Assembly (NCBI RefSeq): GCF_030316845.1
Contig: NZ_JASZYS010000005.1
Location: 310,001-374,000 of the forward strand
Origin: Variovorax davisae
GTDB taxonomy: Bacteria > Pseudomonadota > Gammaproteobacteria > Burkholderiales > Burkholderiaceae_C
Reading direction: 5' to 3'
Length of the DNA stretch: 64,000 nucleotides
Numbering within the stretch: position 1 is the stretch's first letter; the number at the start of each line of letters is the position of its first letter. Both the position numbers and the translations under genes were made by a program. Below, piece by piece: positions 27,078 through 35,706 of the stretch. Under the pieces are notes generated by a model that was not told where the DNA came from, made no database searches, and was given only the letters and a program-made list of their open reading frames with translations.

Positions 27078-28492
27078 ACGCGCCCGTAAGTATCGGCGAG
27101 CCGGACGATGTCGTCTTCACCCAGGTAGGCTCCGCACTGTACTTCGATGAGCACGAGTTCGTCTTCCCCAATATTGGTCAATCGATGTTTCTCCTTCAAT
27201 GGGATGTAGCGGTACTCGCCAGGGAGCGTCTTGTGCTCGACATCGCCGACCTGAACAAGTGCGGTGCCGCGCACGACCACCCAGTGCTCCGCACGCTGGT
27301 GGTGATACTGCAGGGACAGCGATTCGCCGGACTTCACCGTGATCCGCTTGACCTTGTAGCCGTCCTCTTCCTTCAGCGATGCGTAGGTGCCCCAGGGGCG
27401 ATGGACGACCGCGGGCAGGTGAACCGTCTCGTGTCGACGCGATTTCAAGGAGTCGACGATGCGCTTGACGTCCTGGGCGCTGTCCTTGTGTGCCACGAGC
27501 AATGCATCAGGAGTGTCCACAATCACGAGATCGTGCACGCCCAACGTCGCCACCAGCTTTGGGCCGTGGCTATCGACTTGTACATGCGTGCCGGTGGTGT
27601 CGATCGCTACGATGTCGGCTGGCATGGTGTTGCCACTCGCGTCGGCGGTGTGGGCCTTGGCGACCGAGGGCCATGAACCGACATCGCTCCAGCTGAATTT
27701 GGCTGGCACCACGTGGACGTTGTCGGCCCGCTCCATCACGGCGTAGTCGATGCTGATGTCGGGCTGGAGGCCGAAGGCATGCAGATCGAACTGAACCGCA
27801 CGGTCTGTCGCTCGCGACGACTCGAGTGCGTGGCGCGCTGCCTTCAGCAACCCCGGCGCATGCAGCTCGAAGGCGGCCACGATGGCGTCTGCAGTGAAGC
27901 AGAACATGCCGCTGTTCCAGTAGTAGCGACCGGTGGCGAGGTATTCCTGTGCGGTCCGGAGGTCCGGCTTTTCGACGAATCGCTTCGCTCGCTGGCTTTC
28001 GCGCGAGACGTGTTCCACCTCGACATAGCCGAAGCCGGTGTCCGGACTCGTGGGGCTGATGCCGAACACCACCAGCGCACCCTTCTCGGCAAGCCTGAAA
28101 GCCTCGCTGGCGCTGGCGACAAAGGCTTCGACATCCGGCACCAGATGGTCGGCCGAGAGCACCAGCATGACGGTATCTCCGCCAAACTGCTGGATGCACT
28201 GCAGGGCCGCGAGCGCTATCGCCGGGCCGGTATTGCGACCCTTGGGCTCGAGCAGCAGGGTGGTTTCCGGCGGATCGGCCATCTGCCGCAAGACGTCCTT
28301 GGTCAGGAACAGGTGGTCCTTGTTGGTCACGATCATCAGATCGCCAATGCCGCAGGCCTGCCCTCGCTCCACCGCTTGCTGAAGCAGGGTCGAGCCGCCC
28401 AGCTTCATGAATGGTTTCGGAAAGGCCTGGCGCGAAGCGGGCCACAGGCGGGAGCCTGCGCCTCCCGAGAGGACAACTGAAAGCAAGCGCAT
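27074..28492 (-). CDS. manC: mannose-1-phosphate guanylyltransferase / mannose-6-phosphate isomerase
   Basis: 472 residues, the standard length of the bifunctional type II enzyme. The N-terminal nucleotidyltransferase has VVLSGGAGSRLWPASR (about 6-21) and the active-site FPKPF. The C-terminal cupin (about 355-472) has RPWGTY and QYHHQRAEHW with metal-ligand His and Glu residues. It makes GDP-D-mannose for Gmd/Rmd and for mannosyl transfer. ATG 28492 faces the divergent GT2 gene across 97 bp, where a TAAAAT box on the minus strand (about 28,530) could be a -10, but no clear -35 is seen. Confidence 0.96.
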   Translation of the reverse strand: MRLLSVVLSGGAGSRLWPASRQAFPKPFMKLGGSTLLQQAVERGQACGIGDLMIVTNKDHLFLTKDVLRQMADPPETTLLLEPKGRNTGPAIALAALQCIQQFGGDTVMLVLSADHLVPDVEAFVASASEAFRLAEKGALVVFGISPTSPDTGFGYVEVEHVSRESQRAKRFVEKPDLRTAQEYLATGRYYWNSGMFCFTADAIVAAFELHAPGLLKAARHALESSRATDRAVQFDLHAFGLQPDISIDYAVMERADNVHVVPAKFSWSDVGSWPSVAKAHTADASGNTMPADIVAIDTTGTHVQVDSHGPKLVATLGVHDLVIVDTPDALLVAHKDSAQDVKRIVDSLKSRRHETVHLPAVVHRPWGTYASLKEEDGYKVKRITVKSGESLSLQYHHQRAEHWVVVRGTALVQVGDVEHKTLPGEYRYIPLKEKHRLTNIGEDELVLIEVQCGAYLGEDDIVRLADTYGRV

Positions 28493-28589
28493 TTTCTTCC
28501 TGAGTTCTTGGACGGGCGATAATTTTACCGGTCCGACTCCGGCCAGCCCCGGAGCCCGGGGCTTCGAGGCTTCGTCTCGTCACTTGTTC

Positions 28590-30575
28590 ATGCGGTCGTT
28601 CACGAAAATGTTTACAAAGCCAACCCTGCCCGCGACGTGTCGGCCGAGCGGTCCGCGTCCGCGCAGCGTCGATCAGGAAAAGGCTCGATTGCATCGCCAG
28701 GTCCGGCTGCTGACTTCGGAAGTCACGGGGCTCGAGGAGCAACTGCAAGCGATGCGCCAGTCGACCAGCTGGCGCGTTTCGGCACCGCTGCGGTGGCTGA
28801 GCCGGCAACTGGGCCGGAAGGCATCGCCAATGCTGACCTCGCCGGGAAACAATCGGAGCTATGTCGAGTGGGTCGAGCTATACGACACGCCACAGCCCGA
28901 AGCTCCGGATCCTTTTTGCGCTCGCATGGCCGGCCGGCTGCAGCGGCCTTCATTCTCGATCGTCCTTGCCGCGCTCTCCGGGCAAGGGCGCTTGCTGGCA
29001 GCGTCGATCGACGCCGTCCTGGCGCAGGACCATGCGAACTGGCGCCTGGTCGTCGCGGTCGAACCCGAGCTGCTCACCGAGGTGGAAGGGCTGCTGGCCC
29101 GGGACGCGCGTGCGGCCGCCCGTACCAAGATTTTCGCGAGCGCCCCTCGTGCGTCGAAAGCCATGGCCTTCAATGGTGCATTGGAAGAAGTCGAGAGCGA
29201 CTGGGTGTTGTTCCTGGAGCCGGGCGACACCCTGTCGCCGTGCGCGCTGAGCCATTTTTCCATCGAGATCGCTGCCCGGAGCGCCGCCGGGATCATCCTT
29301 TGCGATGAGGACCGCCTCGGCCCGGACGGCCGGCGCAGCGATCCTTGCTTCAAGCCGGCCTGGAATCTCGACCTGTTCTACGCGCAAGATTATGTTGCTG
29401 GCGCGGCCGCGTTCGCCACGGCATTGATCAGGGAGGTCGGCGGGTTTCGGGAGGCGACCGGCGAAGCTGCCGGCTACGATCTCGTGCTGAGGTGCACCGA
29501 GCGATTGCGTCCGGAGCAGATTCACCGGATTCCACGCATGCTCTGGCACAAGGGAAGCCCATCCGCTGCGACCTATCCAACGCGCGGGGGCGCAGCTGAA
29601 CTGCGGGCGCTCGCCGAACATCTCGAGCGCACAGGAATTTCGGCGCGCATTGCTGAGGCCGATGGGGTGCGGCATGTGCAGTACGCGCTCCCGCCTGAGC
29701 TGCCCTTGGTCACCTTGATCATTCCGACCCGCAACGGCTTGGCGTTGCTCCGACAGTGCGTGGAGAGCATCGTCATGCTCACGACTTATCCGAATTACGA
29801 GGTCCTGCTGGTCGACAATGGGTCGGATGAGCCGGACGCGTTGGCCTACATGGCGGAGCTCGATGGACAGCCGGGGATCCGCCTCATTCGGGACGACCGC
29901 CCGTTCAACTATTCGGCCTTGAACAACATGGCGGCGCGCCATGCTCGCGGAGCAGTGCTCGGCTTGATCAACAATGACATCGAAGTCATTTCGCCAGCCT
30001 GGCTCGAAGAAATGGTTTCCCTGGCCATGCAGCCCGGCGTCGGCGCCGTGGGTGCCAAGTTGCTGTACCCGGACGAGACCGTTCAGCATGGCGGCGTGTT
30101 GTTGGGCGTCGGCGGCGCCACGGGCGTGGCGGGGCACGCCAACAAGTTCCTGCCGGCGACCGAGGCTGGTTACATGCGACGGGGAGCGTCGGTGCAATCA
30201 TTCTCCGCCGTGACCGCGGCCTGTCTGGTGGTTCGCAAATCGCTCTACGAACAAATGGGCGGACTGAATGAAGTCGAACTGAAGATCGCCTACAACGACG
30301 TCGACTTCTGCCTTCGGCTGCTCGAAGCTGGGTACCGCAATGTCTGGACTCCCCATGCCGAACTGTTTCACCACGAATCGGCAACGCGAGGTTCCGATTT
30401 TTCGCCGTCGAAGCGCCAGCGCTTCGACCAGGAGCAGGACTACATGCGCTCGAAATGGCGCGAGCTGATCGCCGACGATCCGGCCTACAACCCCAACCTC
30501 ACCGTGTACGCAGAGGATTTCGGTCTGGCCTGGCCGCCTCGCGTGCCCTGGATCACCGGCCCCGTAGCCTCATGA
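28590..30575 (+). CDS. tandem GT2 glycosyltransferase with N-terminal STSWR motif
   Basis: 661 residues. An N-terminal basic/coiled segment (about 25-55) precedes QSTSWRVSAPLRWL (about 56-69). A first, degenerate GT2-like domain (about 110-350, with FLEPGDTLSP and CDEDRL) and a second GT2 domain (about 375-640: TLIIPTRNG, LLVDNGS, GLINNDIEV, AYNDVDFCLRLLEAGY) follow. It resembles O-antigen rhamnosyl- or mannosyltransferases in which two GT2 modules build the repeat. ATG 28590 is chosen (28608 possible); the frame upstream lies antisense to manC. Its stop overlaps the next start (ATGA). Confidence 0.85.
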   Translation: MRSFTKMFTKPTLPATCRPSGPRPRSVDQEKARLHRQVRLLTSEVTGLEEQLQAMRQSTSWRVSAPLRWLSRQLGRKASPMLTSPGNNRSYVEWVELYDTPQPEAPDPFCARMAGRLQRPSFSIVLAALSGQGRLLAASIDAVLAQDHANWRLVVAVEPELLTEVEGLLARDARAAARTKIFASAPRASKAMAFNGALEEVESDWVLFLEPGDTLSPCALSHFSIEIAARSAAGIILCDEDRLGPDGRRSDPCFKPAWNLDLFYAQDYVAGAAAFATALIREVGGFREATGEAAGYDLVLRCTERLRPEQIHRIPRMLWHKGSPSAATYPTRGGAAELRALAEHLERTGISARIAEADGVRHVQYALPPELPLVTLIIPTRNGLALLRQCVESIVMLTTYPNYEVLLVDNGSDEPDALAYMAELDGQPGIRLIRDDRPFNYSALNNMAARHARGAVLGLINNDIEVISPAWLEEMVSLAMQPGVGAVGAKLLYPDETVQHGGVLLGVGGATGVAGHANKFLPATEAGYMRRGASVQSFSAVTAACLVVRKSLYEQMGGLNEVELKIAYNDVDFCLRLLEAGYRNVWTPHAELFHHESATRGSDFSPSKRQRFDQEQDYMRSKWRELIADDPAYNPNLTVYAEDFGLAWPPRVPWITGPVAS

Positions 30576-31564
30576 CCCTCTCCGTTTCCGTCGCCCTGTG
30601 CACCTACAACGGCGCCCGCTACATCGCCGAGCAGGTCCGCAGCATCTGCCTCCAGACCTTGCCGCCCTCGGAAATCGTCCTGTCCGACGACGCCTCCACC
30701 GACGGCTGCGTCGAGCTGGCGCAGACTGCCCTGGAGGCCTGCCAGCGCGAGCGTCCGGGCCTGTCGATCCGCTTCAAGGCGATCCGTAACCCCAAGGCCC
30801 TGCGCGTCACCAAGAATTTCGAACAGGCCGCCGGCGCGTGTACCGGCGACCTGATCGCTCTGAGCGACCAGGATGACGTCTGGCATCCGGAGCGTCTGGC
30901 GCGGATGGTGGCCGAGTTCGAGCAGCAGCCCGACCTGCTGCTGCTCCACACCGATGCCCGGCTGGTCGACGGCGCCCTGGAAGACCTGGGTCAATCGCTC
31001 TTCCATGCCCTGGAGGTCAAGCCCTTCGAACGCGCCTGGATCCATGGCGGCCGCGCCTTCGACGCCTTTCTGCGCCGAAACCTCGTCACCGGCGCGACCA
31101 CCCTGTTCCGGCGCTCCCTGCTCGAACAGGCGCTGGATTTCCCGAAAGAGTGGCTGCACGACGAGTGGCTCGGCATCGTCGCCTCGGCGATCGGCCGGGT
31201 CGACGTGCTCGAGGAGGCGCTGATCGACTACCGCCAGCACGAAAGCAACCAGATCGGCGCCCGCCGGGACAGCTTCATGGGCAAGGTCCGCAAGGCGCTC
31301 GCGTCCCGCGGAACCACCCACCAGGATCGAGCCCGGAAGGCCGAGCTGCTGCTCGAACGCCTGCAGTCGCTGGGCGACCAAGTGCCTGCGGATACCATCC
31401 AGAAGCTGCGCGACAAGCTCGAACACCAGCGATTCCGGGCCGCGCTGCCGGCGTCGCGCCTGGCGCGCTGCCTGCCGGTGCTGCGCGAAGCCATGACCGG
31501 CCGCTACGAGAAGTTCGGCCGCGGCGCGCGCGGCGTCGTGCGCGACCTGTTCGAATCCGTCTGA
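30572..31564 (+). CDS. GT2 glycosyltransferase
   Basis: 330 residues. The GT2 domain begins VALCTYNGARYIAEQV, with LSDDASTDG and the metal motif LSDQDDVW (about 93-100). The C-terminal part is basic and helical, probably for membrane association. The ATG overlaps the upstream stop. From this gene rightward the codons become strongly GC-ending, unlike the genes to its left, so the composition changes at this junction. Probably a rhamnosyl- or other glycosyltransferase for the O-chain; donor unknown. Confidence 0.85.
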   Translation: MTLSVSVALCTYNGARYIAEQVRSICLQTLPPSEIVLSDDASTDGCVELAQTALEACQRERPGLSIRFKAIRNPKALRVTKNFEQAAGACTGDLIALSDQDDVWHPERLARMVAEFEQQPDLLLLHTDARLVDGALEDLGQSLFHALEVKPFERAWIHGGRAFDAFLRRNLVTGATTLFRRSLLEQALDFPKEWLHDEWLGIVASAIGRVDVLEEALIDYRQHESNQIGARRDSFMGKVRKALASRGTTHQDRARKAELLLERLQSLGDQVPADTIQKLRDKLEHQRFRAALPASRLARCLPVLREAMTGRYEKFGRGARGVVRDLFESV

Positions 31565-31595
31565 GACCGCCCCGATGTATCACAAGCTACGCTGA

Positions 31596-32648
31596 ATGCC
31601 CGCCAACAACGATTCCCCTGCTGTCGCCAAGCCCACCGTCGTCGTCGTCATCCCGTTCTACAACGGTGCCGACTTCATCGAGCGGGCCGTCAAGAGCGTG
31701 TTCAACCAGTCGGTGCCCGCCGACGAGGTCATCGTCGTCAACGACGGCTCGCGCCCGGAAGAGCGGGTTGCGTTGGGGGCTCTGGCCGAGCGCTATCCGT
31801 TCCGCATCGTCGACAAGGAGAACGGCGGCCAGGGCTCGGCCCGCAACGCTGGCGTGGCGGCGTCGCGTTCGGACTACATCTGTTTCCTGGACCAGGACGA
31901 TTTCTATCTTCCGAACCACATCGAACTCCTCGCGGATGCCATTCCGGCGGACGACGCGCGGTTCGGCTTCGTCTACGCCGATCTGTATGAGGCGGATGTC
32001 GACGGCAACGTGGTGCGTACCGAACTCGTCAAGCAGCATTCGAAGGACCATCCCAAGACCAGCATTTTCGACATCTTGCGCTATGACATGTTCGTGCTGC
32101 CGTCGGCGGCCCTGGTCAGCCGCACGGCCTTCGAGGCCGTGCAGGGGTTCGACTCGCAGTTCATGGGCTTCGAGGATGACGACCTGTTCATGCGCATCTT
32201 TCGCAAGGGCTACAGCAACCATTTCCTCGATCGCGCCGTCACGGTCTGGTGCATCCACACCGAGAGCACCTCCTTCGGCATCCGCATGATCCGCAGCCGC
32301 TACCGCTTCTTCCTGAAGCTCGCCGCCATGTTCCCGGACGAGCCGAAGCGCAATCGTTTCTACCTGCGCGACTACCTGATGCCGCGCTTCGGCAAGCTGT
32401 TCGTCGACCATTCGATCCAGGCCATCAAGCTCGACAACGAGTACCGCGAGGAAATGTTCGCCCACCTCGACGACTACGCCCGGATGGTCCTGACCAATCC
32501 CTATGTCGGCTTCAAGGCCAAGACCAGGCTGCGGCTGACCCGCTTCCTGCTCTCCCACAGCACCCCCGGCATGGTCCGCGCCATCGGCGCCGCCACCAAG
32601 CTGCCCCTGATCCGCGGCTTCCGCCGGATCTACCGCACCGAGGCCTGA
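31596..32648 (+). CDS. GT2 glycosyltransferase
   Basis: 350 residues. N-terminal VVVIPFYNGADFIERAV, VVNDGSRPEE and CFLDQDDFYLP (the DxD-like metal motif, about 90-100). GFEDDDLFMRIFRKGY is the acceptor-side ED motif. The C-terminal about 130 residues are basic and helical. It follows the previous gene by 31 bp and overlaps the convergent gene by 19 bp at 32630-32648. It likely acts in the same polysaccharide pathway. Confidence 0.85.
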   Translation: MPANNDSPAVAKPTVVVVIPFYNGADFIERAVKSVFNQSVPADEVIVVNDGSRPEERVALGALAERYPFRIVDKENGGQGSARNAGVAASRSDYICFLDQDDFYLPNHIELLADAIPADDARFGFVYADLYEADVDGNVVRTELVKQHSKDHPKTSIFDILRYDMFVLPSAALVSRTAFEAVQGFDSQFMGFEDDDLFMRIFRKGYSNHFLDRAVTVWCIHTESTSFGIRMIRSRYRFFLKLAAMFPDEPKRNRFYLRDYLMPRFGKLFVDHSIQAIKLDNEYREEMFAHLDDYARMVLTNPYVGFKAKTRLRLTRFLLSHSTPGMVRAIGAATKLPLIRGFRRIYRTEA

Positions 32649-33397
32649 GCCTTGCGCAGGGCGCCGCGAAAGCGCCAGAACGCCGCCGAGCTCCACACCT
32701 TCAGCAGGCTGGTGACGTGCCAGTACAGGTGCCGGTGGCTGGTGCGGCTGGCGCGCTGGGCGTCGTGCCGGGCCAGCAGGTCTTCCGCCACCTGCAGCTT
32801 CCAGCCCGCCAGCTGGGTGCGGGCGCAGATGTCGAAGTCTTCCCCGTACATGAAGAAGCGCTCGTCGAAGCCGCCGATCTCGCGGTAGGCGTCGCTGCGA
32901 AACAGCATGAACAGCCCCGGGATCCAGTGCGGCACCGCCGGACGCCGGTAGCCGGGCCGCCGGCGCACCAGGATCTCGTGCGGCGTGATGATCGCCCGGT
33001 GCTGCTCGGGCTCGTCCTTGCCGGGCTCGAGGATGCGCGGCGTCAGCAGGCCGCTGTCCGGGCGCGCCTGCTCGACCAGCGGCGCCAGGATGTCGCGATC
33101 GAAGCGGATGTCCGGATTCAGCACCAGGAACCACGGTGTCGCGCAGCGGCCGAAGGCCTGGTTGTGGTTGGCCCCGAAGCCCAGCGGGGCCGGGTTCTCG
33201 ATCCGCTCCACCTCGAAGCCCCAGCGCAGGCCCGCCAGCGCGTCGGCTTCGGGGATGTTGATCGTCAGCACCACCTTGGCGACCGTGCCGCGGCTGAAGC
33301 GGTCGAGTTCCTCCATCAGGGGGCGCACCAGGTCGAGCTGGCCGTGGCTCACGATCGACACGGTGATGGAGGCAGGGGAAGAGGGGGGCATCGGCAT
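32630..33397 (-). CDS. GT2 glycosyltransferase, WbbL/rhamnosyltransferase-like
   Basis: 255 residues. SIVSHGQLDLVRPL at the start, GFGANHNQAF, FLVLNPDIRF (metal-binding Asp, about 90-99), HWIPGLFMLFRSDAY and GGFDERFFMYGEDFDICAR are the landmarks of WbbL-type rhamnosyltransferases. It may start the O-chain on the lipid-linked GlcNAc primer made by the transferase at 33442 (inference). The two genes are divergent with only 44 bp between them. Confidence 0.85.
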   Translation of the reverse strand: MPMPPSSPASITVSIVSHGQLDLVRPLMEELDRFSRGTVAKVVLTINIPEADALAGLRWGFEVERIENPAPLGFGANHNQAFGRCATPWFLVLNPDIRFDRDILAPLVEQARPDSGLLTPRILEPGKDEPEQHRAIITPHEILVRRRPGYRRPAVPHWIPGLFMLFRSDAYREIGGFDERFFMYGEDFDICARTQLAGWKLQVAEDLLARHDAQRASRTSHRHLYWHVTSLLKVWSSAAFWRFRGALRKAQASVR

Positions 33398-33441
33398 GGT
33401 CTAATTTCGTCCGGGAATTCTAGGGTTCCCCACACCACCCC

Positions 33442-34536
33442 ATGATTGCCCTGATCGTCATCAGCTTCCTCTTCTCTGCCGTCGCCGTGCAGCTGTTCAT
33501 GCGCCGCGCCCGCCGGCATGCGCGGCGCTACGGCGCCGACATGCCGCAGCGCTTCCACAAGGGGCACGTGCCCCGCCTGGGCGGGGCCGGCATCTTCATC
33601 GGCACCGGCGTCGCCTGGCTGGTCGCGGGCATCGGCTCGGACCCGTTCAACGTTTCCTGGCCGCTCAAGAGTTCGGCGCTGGCCCTGCTGTGCATCGCGC
33701 CGGCCGTCCTCGGCGGCATCATCGAGGACGTCACCCAGCAGGTGTCGGTGCGCTACCGGCTCAGCCTGACCATCGGCTCGGCGCTGCTGCTGTGCTGGGT
33801 GCTCAACCTGGGCCTGGCGCGGGTCGGCATCCCGGCCGTCGACGGCTGGCTGCAGGCCATGCCCTATGCCGCGATGCTGTTCGCCGCCCTGGCCATCGGC
33901 GGCCTGCCGCACGCCTTCAACATCATCGACGGCTACAACGGCCTGGCCGGCACGGTCGCGGTGCTGGTCTGCCTGGCGATTTCGCACGTCGCGCTGCAGG
34001 TCGGCGACCGGCAACTCGCCGCCATGGTGATCTGCCTGGTCGGCGCCACGCTCGGCTTCCTGATCTGGAACTACCCGCGCGGCAAGATCTTCGCCGGCGA
34101 CGGCGGCGCCTACGTCTGGGGCATGGTGATCGCCATCGCCGCCGTCACCCTGGTGCAGCGGCACCGCGTGGTCTCGCCCTGGTTCCCGATGCTGCTGCTG
34201 ATCTACCCGGTCTGGGAGACACTGTTCTCGATCTACCGCAAGGTGGCGCGCGGCCAGTCGCCGGGCACGGCCGACGCGCTGCACTTCCACCAGCTGATCT
34301 TCCGCCGCATCGTGCGCGTGGCCTTCGCCGACGACGAGGCCCGGCAGCTGCTGGCGCGCAACAACCGCACCTCGCCGTACCTGTGGATCTTCGCGGCGCT
34401 GACGGTGGTGCCGGCAGTGTTGTTTTGGAACAACACGTTGGTGCTGGTCGCCTTCTGCATCCTGTTCGTGGCCACTTATGTCGCCGCCTACCTGATGATC
34501 GTCCGGTTCAAGGTGCCGCGCTGGCTGCGGCCCTGA
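33442..34536 (+). CDS. undecaprenyl-phosphate sugar-1-phosphate transferase (WecA/WbpL family)
   Basis: 364 residues with about 10-11 transmembrane helices of the MraY/WecA superfamily. Landmarks are RLGGAGIFIG, GGIIEDVTQQVSVRYRL, NIIDGYNGLAG, FLIWNYPRGKIFAGDGGAY and a His-containing ADALHFHQLIFRR loop. It should prime O-antigen synthesis by moving a sugar 1-phosphate, probably GlcNAc-1-P, to undecaprenyl phosphate. Two catalytic acidic positions differ from E. coli WecA: the DD pair is ED, and the second Asp of the NxxDGxD segment is Asn. These substitutions may mark a subgroup with another substrate. Confidence 0.88.
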   Translation: MIALIVISFLFSAVAVQLFMRRARRHARRYGADMPQRFHKGHVPRLGGAGIFIGTGVAWLVAGIGSDPFNVSWPLKSSALALLCIAPAVLGGIIEDVTQQVSVRYRLSLTIGSALLLCWVLNLGLARVGIPAVDGWLQAMPYAAMLFAALAIGGLPHAFNIIDGYNGLAGTVAVLVCLAISHVALQVGDRQLAAMVICLVGATLGFLIWNYPRGKIFAGDGGAYVWGMVIAIAAVTLVQRHRVVSPWFPMLLLIYPVWETLFSIYRKVARGQSPGTADALHFHQLIFRRIVRVAFADDEARQLLARNNRTSPYLWIFAALTVVPAVLFWNNTLVLVAFCILFVATYVAAYLMIVRFKVPRWLRP

Positions 34537-34573
34537 ATGGTGGGCGCGGCATCGTCGAGGGTGGCGCTTCGGA

Positions 34574-35101
34574 TCAACGGCGCAGCGGCAGGGAAATGCG
34601 CTCGCTCTTCGGCGTGATCAGGCCAATGGCACTGGGCCGGACCCAGGCAATGCGCGCTCCGCCCGGCAGCAAGTCGCCCACTTTGTGAAAGTGGGGCTTG
34701 GGGTCGCTGCCGCGTTGCACGATCACTTGTTGCTCGGCGCCTTGCATGACGACACCGGTGATGAACCAGTTCTCGGCGGTGAGCGGCGTGTCGCCGATCT
34801 TGTGAGGCGTTTGCAGCGAGACCTCCCACATTTCCTGCAGCACATCGACAGGGAATCCACCGGGTGGAGGGATGGCGGATTTCCGGGCGATCGCCGGCGG
34901 CGAGCGTTCCTCGGTCGTCGGCTTGGAAGGAGGACGCGGCAGGGCCAGCGGCCGGGGGCCGCCTTCTCGAGGGACGGCGGCGGCCGCAGCGGCGAGTTGC
35001 AGATCGCGTTGGGCTTGGGCCCAGCCCAGCGCGCCGCCGCTGCCGAGCGTCACGCTTGCGATGACGACCCAGGCCAGTTGCTCTCGTTGCAAGGCTCTCA
35101 T
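34574..35101 (-). CDS. type II secretion GspC/PilP-like inner membrane protein
   Basis: 175 residues. One transmembrane helix (about 9-27), a Pro-rich linker (about 48-80) and a C-terminal domain (about 95-175: WFITGVVMQG, VGDLLPGGARIAWV) resembling the GspC homology region or PilP. In type II secretion this region binds the secretin N0 domain in the periplasm. There is no PDZ domain, so it is a short form. Last gene of the gsp operon, overlapping the preceding gene by 4 bp. Assignment rests on layout, domain pattern and operon position. Confidence 0.65.
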   Translation of the reverse strand: MRALQREQLAWVVIASVTLGSGGALGWAQAQRDLQLAAAAAAVPREGGPRPLALPRPPSKPTTEERSPPAIARKSAIPPPGGFPVDVLQEMWEVSLQTPHKIGDTPLTAENWFITGVVMQGAEQQVIVQRGSDPKPHFHKVGDLLPGGARIAWVRPSAIGLITPKSERISLPLRR

Positions 35102-35706
35102 GATCCGTCTCCCTTGGGTGCCGCCATGGTGGCCCGCAGTTTTCGCCCCTCGCCCGCCTCGACCCCGAATACGCTGAGCTGGAGTTCGGCACGTGGTCCA
35201 GTGATGAGCAGTCGGTCGACGGAAGTCAGCTTGTCACCCGCTTCGACGCCCCGCAGCAGCCGCAACAATGCGTCCGGAACGAAGTTGAAGCTGACCTTGA
35301 CCTGAATGGGACGTGTGCCGGCAAGCACCGCTGCGCTGGCATTCAGGGGGGCGGAGGAGGCCACGGCGGTGGTGTCGGCGTCGTTCCCGATCAGGCTGAT
35401 CGTGCAGCCGGCCTGGACCTCCTCGCATAGTTCTTTGACATGTTCGAGTGCCATCACGCGCATCAGGCCGGGCGTATCGGCTTCGATGAAGCGGCTCAGC
35501 CATTCGATACGGGCGTCGCGCGCGCGAGACGCTTCGCCAATCCAGTCGAGTCCTTCCATGGATGCCAACTCCCGGGCACGCTGCGCCTGGGCCGCATGCG
35601 CTTCACGCCGCACGGGCTCCAGATCGTCGCGCCAATCCAGCAGCAGGGTCCAGCACCCGATGAGAGCGGCCGTCCACAACAGCCAGCGAAGGCGAGCGTT
35701 GCTCAT
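35098..35706 (-). CDS. type II secretion GspM-like protein
   Basis: 202 residues. One N-terminal transmembrane helix (about 8-24), a helical segment (about 30-80), and an alpha/beta ferredoxin-like C-terminal domain (about 95-190). That is the GspM/PilO layout of the inner membrane platform. Sequence similarity to named GspM proteins is weak by eye, so the call relies on position after the GspL-like gene. Four-base overlaps join it to both neighbours. Confidence 0.6.
   Translation of the reverse strand: MSNARLRWLLWTAALIGCWTLLLDWRDDLEPVRREAHAAQAQRARELASMEGLDWIGEASRARDARIEWLSRFIEADTPGLMRVMALEHVKELCEEVQAGCTISLIGNDADTTAVASSAPLNASAAVLAGTRPIQVKVSFNFVPDALLRLLRGVEAGDKLTSVDRLLITGPRAELQLSVFGVEAGEGRKLRATMAAPKGDGS

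Noticed and set aside
28493..28589. JUMPstart/ops-like element or clear sigma-70 promoter upstream of manC
   Set aside because: A TAAAAT box is present on the minus strand but no suitably spaced -35 and no ops core were found.
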